Translations under genes and position numbers: made by a program | Shown: positions 5,789 to 7,924 of the stretch, piece after piece | How the letters are laid out: every line of letters begins with the position of its first letter | How positions within the stretch are numbered: the first letter of the stretch is position 1 | Source: Euryarchaeota archaeon UBA10 | Lineage (GTDB): Archaea; Thermoplasmatota; Poseidoniia; Poseidoniales; Poseidoniaceae | DNA: 7,924 bases | Direction of reading: 5' to 3' | Assembly (NCBI GenBank): GCA_002498185.1 | Contig: DAGO01000096.1 | Location: 1-7,924, forward strand | Notes under the pieces: generated by a model | Seen by the model: the letters and a program-made list of their open reading frames with translations, nothing else | What the model was told of the DNA's origin: nothing | The model's database searches: none

Positions 5789-5795
5789 TCACCTC
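5789..5795 (-). promoter_or_regulatory. Shine-Dalgarno of rpo7
   Basis: On the minus strand this reads GAGGTGA, ending 4 nt before the ATG at 5784. It fixes the rpo7 start and implies a leadered mRNA. Its GAGGTG is exactly complementary to CACCTC in the upstream hairpin. Confidence 0.75.
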
Positions 5796-5821
5796 TTTTT
5801 TCCTCGCCCGAATTATCACCA

Positions 5822-5856
5822 AAGGACGATTGAGGTGCTGTACCTCATCCGTCCTT
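5822..5856 (-). promoter_or_regulatory. hairpin upstream of rpo7, possible mRNA leader element
   Basis: The outer stem AAGGACG/CGTCCTT (7 bp) and inner stem TGAGGT/ACCTCA (6 bp) are separated by a 2x2 internal loop and capped by five bases. Thirteen paired positions in 35 nt make this the most stable hairpin I found in the window. It lies 38 nt upstream of the rpo7 start. On DNA it would also serve as a symmetric operator (TGAGGT-N5-ACCTCA). Whether it is transcribed depends on the unknown start site. Confidence 0.55.
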
Positions 5857-5923
5857 CATGGGCAATGCCTCGGGAGAGAAGTGACCGAAGTCATTCACGC
5901 CACCAGCGACCCCTATTTGAATG

Positions 5924-5946
5924 ATACCCCAAGCAAATCGGGGTAT
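5924..5946. repeat. inverted repeat ATACCCC-N9-GGGGTAT
   Basis: Perfect 7-bp arms (5924-5930 and 5940-5946) flank a 9-nt A-rich spacer. It lies near the middle of the divergent spacer between candidate TATA elements for both directions. The symmetry suits a dimeric regulator site or an RNA hairpin; the sequence does not say which. Confidence 0.5.
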
Positions 5947-6004
5947 TAATCCAATATTTACTGAGATTCCGTAGTAAAAAACGATGTGATTTATCGCTTT
6001 CTAA

Positions 6005-6021
6005 TGGGCCCGTAGGGCCCA
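6005..6021. repeat. palindrome TGGGCCC-GTA-GGGCCCA
   Basis: Perfect 7-bp arms (6005-6011, 6015-6021) lie around GTA, and GGGCCC is itself palindromic, so the element is both a direct and an inverted repeat. It lies 45 nt upstream of the secreted-protein ATG, likely near the promoter or in the 5' leader. It is strikingly G/C-rich within an A/T-rich spacer. Confidence 0.55.
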
Positions 6022-6033
6022 AAGCCATAACTA

Positions 6034-6059
6034 CCCCAAAGGCCCCACTAATATTGGGG
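6034..6059. repeat. inverted repeat CCCCAA-N14-TTGGGG
   Basis: Six-bp arms (6034-6039 and 6054-6059) end 6 nt before the secreted-protein ATG, and the right arm overlaps its weak GGGGA Shine-Dalgarno candidate. TACCCCAA at its left edge (6032-6039) repeats the TACCCCAA at 5925-5932. If folded in RNA it would mask the ribosome-binding site. Shorter than the other repeats, so chance is a real alternative. Confidence 0.4.
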
Positions 6060-6065
6060 AAGCGT

Positions 6066-7924
6066 ATGCGTAAGCAATCTAGAGCGGTAATGATGCTGCT
6101 GATATTGCTAGCTTCGACTGTAGTCGTCCCCATGCCTACCACTGCGGATGAAGAGGAAAGTGACGCATGGAATCCTCTTTCTCAACCATGGGCTCAATAC
6201 GGAAGAGACCCAGGACACTCAAGGGTTCTGCCTGAACACGGCGACTCCGGTTTGTCAACCATCGAAACACCTGCTATCAATTGGGTTGCTTTCGATTCAG
6301 GCCTCGGGGCTGATGGTTATGGCGTCGCTATTGCAGACATGTCAGCGTCGATTACTGCGCCGGAAGGGGCCAAAGAAAGATGTGGCGAAAATCATTTATT
6401 CGCAGTTCTAACTTACAGCGAAAACTCTCAAAGAAATCTAGCAATTATTGAAGGCGATACCGCAAAAATAGCTTGGGAAGTAAGCCTTGGGAGTGTTGAC
6501 ATCATTCGCTCAACTCCTGTAATCGTCGATGTAGACGGAGATTCAAAGCAAGAAATCGCAATCGTATATGATTCAGACAGTGCGCTCGAGGTAGACCTTT
6601 GGTCACCAGACATCACATGTGATGAGTCGGGTTGGACGGTTTCCGGACATTCCAATGAAAAACTGTGGTCATGGTCAGATGCTGATTTACGCATCGGCAT
6701 CGACAATGCACATACCTGGACGGCACCTGAATCTGTCACCCAGCCATTACTAGCAGACCTGTCGCTAGACGGTTCACCTGAACTGATAATTGCAGCCGTA
6801 GATACCACAAACGACGAACCTACGGTCATCTCCCTACCATTGGGACTACAATCTCCGGAAGAAGATTGGAGAGTTGCATTAGACCGTGGCTCCCACCCTT
6901 CAGACCCAGCATTTGCTGCTCTGGATGACACCAGCGGTTCCGTGGTTCTAACAACTGTTGACGAAAATAGTGGCAATTTCTGGGTCTGGCGTATAGATGG
7001 ACCGACAGGTTCCCTGGATTGGGAAAGAGTTGCGATCCAAGGGACTGACAGCGATGATGACACCCCCAGAATCAGACTTCCTGGTCCTGTAGTTACACAA
7101 CTGGATGGTGACGCTGCTCCCGAGATGATTCTCACTCTTCCATCCGATAGTAATGGTGCCGATGATGGGATGGGAGCACAATTCGTCGGCATGGAGCTAA
7201 CCAGTATTGATGAAATTTGGAGATTCAGAGCGAAAAATGGCTATGCTGACGCAGAGCCACTACCAGTGGATACCACGGGTGACGGGATCACCGACAGAGT
7301 TTGCTGGGCCACATGGTACTCAACCGGTGTTGGCACTACCGATAGAGACGGGGTTGCAGGTTGTCACGACATAACGATTGATCCTCCGTTTAGAGAATGG
7401 GCTAGAATTTTACAAAGCGGTAGTGGAAATGACAACGAAGGAGAAGTTGCTATCTCAGCACCAATTTCAATCGACCTTGATGGGGAGGATGAACCTGAGT
7501 TGTTAGTCGCGTACGGCGAGAGAATCTTTGCCTTTGATGGAGATACAGGAACTTCAGCTGATATTGGAATCGGCTGGTCGTCTCCGATCGATGTACCCCA
7601 CCGTACATGGGCATCACCTGCGGTTGCTGACATGGACGGAGATGGCTACCTAGACATCTTAGTCGGTGACACACTAATCAGCGAAGCAAAGTCAGATGTG
7701 GCACCTCTTGCCGATGGTAGAGGAATTGGATTTACTCCCACCGACCCTGACCCCGGTGAGATGGTAACAATATCAGGACAATACTCGAATATTGGAATCA
7801 TTGACACGGATGAGCCAGTTGATGCAGTTCTCATGATGAATGGCATTGAAATCAAGCGTCATCGAGTCAATATCGCTGAAGCCACGGCGCCTTCTGGAGA
7901 GGGTGGACCGATTACATTCAGCGT
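6066..7924 (+). CDS. large secreted FG-GAP/VCBS-like protein with CARDB-like domain, 3' partial
   Basis: The frame is open from ATG 6066 to the window end (619 complete codons, no stop). The N-terminus MRKQSRAVMMLLILLASTVV is a Sec signal peptide, with likely cleavage after A27 (TTA before DEEE). Six aspartate-rich loops resembling FG-GAP/VCBS calcium sites follow: DVDGDSKQE (155-163), DLSLDGSPE (231-239), LDGDAAPE (346-353), DTTGDGITD (402-410), DLDGEDEPE (470-478), DMDGDGYLD (522-530). Each leads into a hydrophobic strand (for example LDILVG), as in integrin-alpha-like propeller blades. From about 565 the sequence (VTISGQYSNIGIIDTDEPVD) looks like the start of a CARDB/Ig-like adhesion domain. 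Four cysteines (106, 185, 413, 433) could form disulfides outside the cell. The protein is acidic. No enzyme motif is visible. It probably acts at the cell surface or extracellularly; the missing C-terminus would show any anchor. GGGGA about 5 nt upstream is a weak Shine-Dalgarno. Confidence 0.85.
   Translation, partial: MRKQSRAVMMLLILLASTVVVPMPTTADEEESDAWNPLSQPWAQYGRDPGHSRVLPEHGDSGLSTIETPAINWVAFDSGLGADGYGVAIADMSASITAPEGAKERCGENHLFAVLTYSENSQRNLAIIEGDTAKIAWEVSLGSVDIIRSTPVIVDVDGDSKQEIAIVYDSDSALEVDLWSPDITCDESGWTVSGHSNEKLWSWSDADLRIGIDNAHTWTAPESVTQPLLADLSLDGSPELIIAAVDTTNDEPTVISLPLGLQSPEEDWRVALDRGSHPSDPAFAALDDTSGSVVLTTVDENSGNFWVWRIDGPTGSLDWERVAIQGTDSDDDTPRIRLPGPVVTQLDGDAAPEMILTLPSDSNGADDGMGAQFVGMELTSIDEIWRFRAKNGYADAEPLPVDTTGDGITDRVCWATWYSTGVGTTDRDGVAGCHDITIDPPFREWARILQSGSGNDNEGEVAISAPISIDLDGEDEPELLVAYGERIFAFDGDTGTSADIGIGWSSPIDVPHRTWASPAVADMDGDGYLDILVGDTLISEAKSDVAPLADGRGIGFTPTDPDPGEMVTISGQYSNIGIIDTDEPVDAVLMMNGIEIKRHRVNIAEATAPSGEGGPITFS

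Larger units (their letters stand above)
5785..6065. promoter_or_regulatory. 281-bp divergent regulatory spacer rich in inverted repeats
   Basis: The rpo7 operon and the secreted-protein gene diverge from this spacer. I found no supported gene in it; the small open frame on the minus strand through 5891-6142 runs into the signal-peptide region and has no recognisable domain. A/T-rich TATA candidates are CAATATTTA (about 5952-5960) and TTTATC (about 5992-5997) for the plus strand, and TCAAATAG (minus strand, about 5912-5920) for rpo7. None is a strong match. Four inverted repeats listed separately lie here, with a small TGAC-CGAA-GTCA hairpin at 5882-5893. Confidence 0.55.

Noticed and set aside
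5822..5856. Intrinsic terminator
   Set aside because: No gene ends nearby on either strand and no T-run follows immediately; it lies upstream of rpo7, so a leader or operator role fits better.
5924..6059. CRISPR array, integration site or IS ends
   Set aside because: The repeats differ from one another, spacing is irregular, and no cas, integrase or transposase gene is present.
5891..6142. Minus-strand open frame of 83 codons in the divergent spacer
   Set aside because: It begins inside the signal-peptide codons of the secreted protein and runs through the inverted repeats; no motif and no Shine-Dalgarno.
6148..6411. Plus-strand open frame of 87 codons in the secreted-protein gene
   Set aside because: Out-of-frame shadow inside the long continuous frame that starts at 6066 with a signal peptide.
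6428..7192. Long minus-strand open frame (254 codons) rich in Ser and Thr
   Set aside because: It is antisense to the secreted propeller gene, has no domain-like pattern, and its Ser/Thr bias mirrors the Asp/Gly-rich codons of the real strand.

Overview
The window looks like a compact archaeal chromosome segment, most likely from an uncultivated marine euryarchaeon such as Marine Group II (Poseidoniales). The archaeal assignment is firm. It rests on an Rpo7-Spt4-S24e-S27ae gene string, an archaeal-type D-aminoacyl-tRNA deacylase (DtdA) and an HVO_0476/COG1326-family zinc protein. The finer placement is inference from moderate GC, very tight packing, a bacterial-style proline dehydrogenase and a large secreted FG-GAP/CARDB-like protein. 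No tRNA, rRNA, CRISPR array, insertion sequence or phage gene was seen.

Layout. Bases 1-111 hold the 3' end of a plus-strand gene that resembles the C-terminal edge of a subtilisin-like protease. It overlaps by 11 bp the end of a minus-strand SAM-methyltransferase-like gene (101-781). A 91-bp divergent spacer leads to the plus-strand zinc protein (873-1634). That gene abuts, with no spacer, the convergent proline dehydrogenase (1635-2654). Proline dehydrogenase lies directly downstream of dtdA (2647-3561), and the two reading frames overlap if a TTG start is used. A 64-bp spacer separates dtdA from an unrecognised Trp-rich, beta-propeller-like gene (3626-4489). That gene again abuts the convergent rps27ae with no spacer.

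Bases 5784 down to 4490 form one minus-strand information-processing operon: rpo7 (rpoE1), spt4 (rpoE2), rps24e, rps27ae. Each gene except rps27ae is followed by a gap of 17 nt or less or an overlap of 1-4 nt, and each has its own Shine-Dalgarno. The operon links two RNA polymerase and elongation components to two small-subunit ribosomal proteins.

A 281-bp divergent spacer (5785-6065) is unusually rich in inverted repeats. One is a hairpin upstream of rpo7 whose arm is complementary to the rpo7 Shine-Dalgarno. To its right is a secreted protein gene (6066 to the window end, incomplete) with a signal peptide, six aspartate-rich Ca-binding-type loops and the start of a CARDB/Ig-like domain.

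I see no convincing multi-gene novel system here. The best candidates for new biology are the inverted-repeat spacer with its possible translational switch, the unrecognised propeller-like protein, and the large secreted protein.
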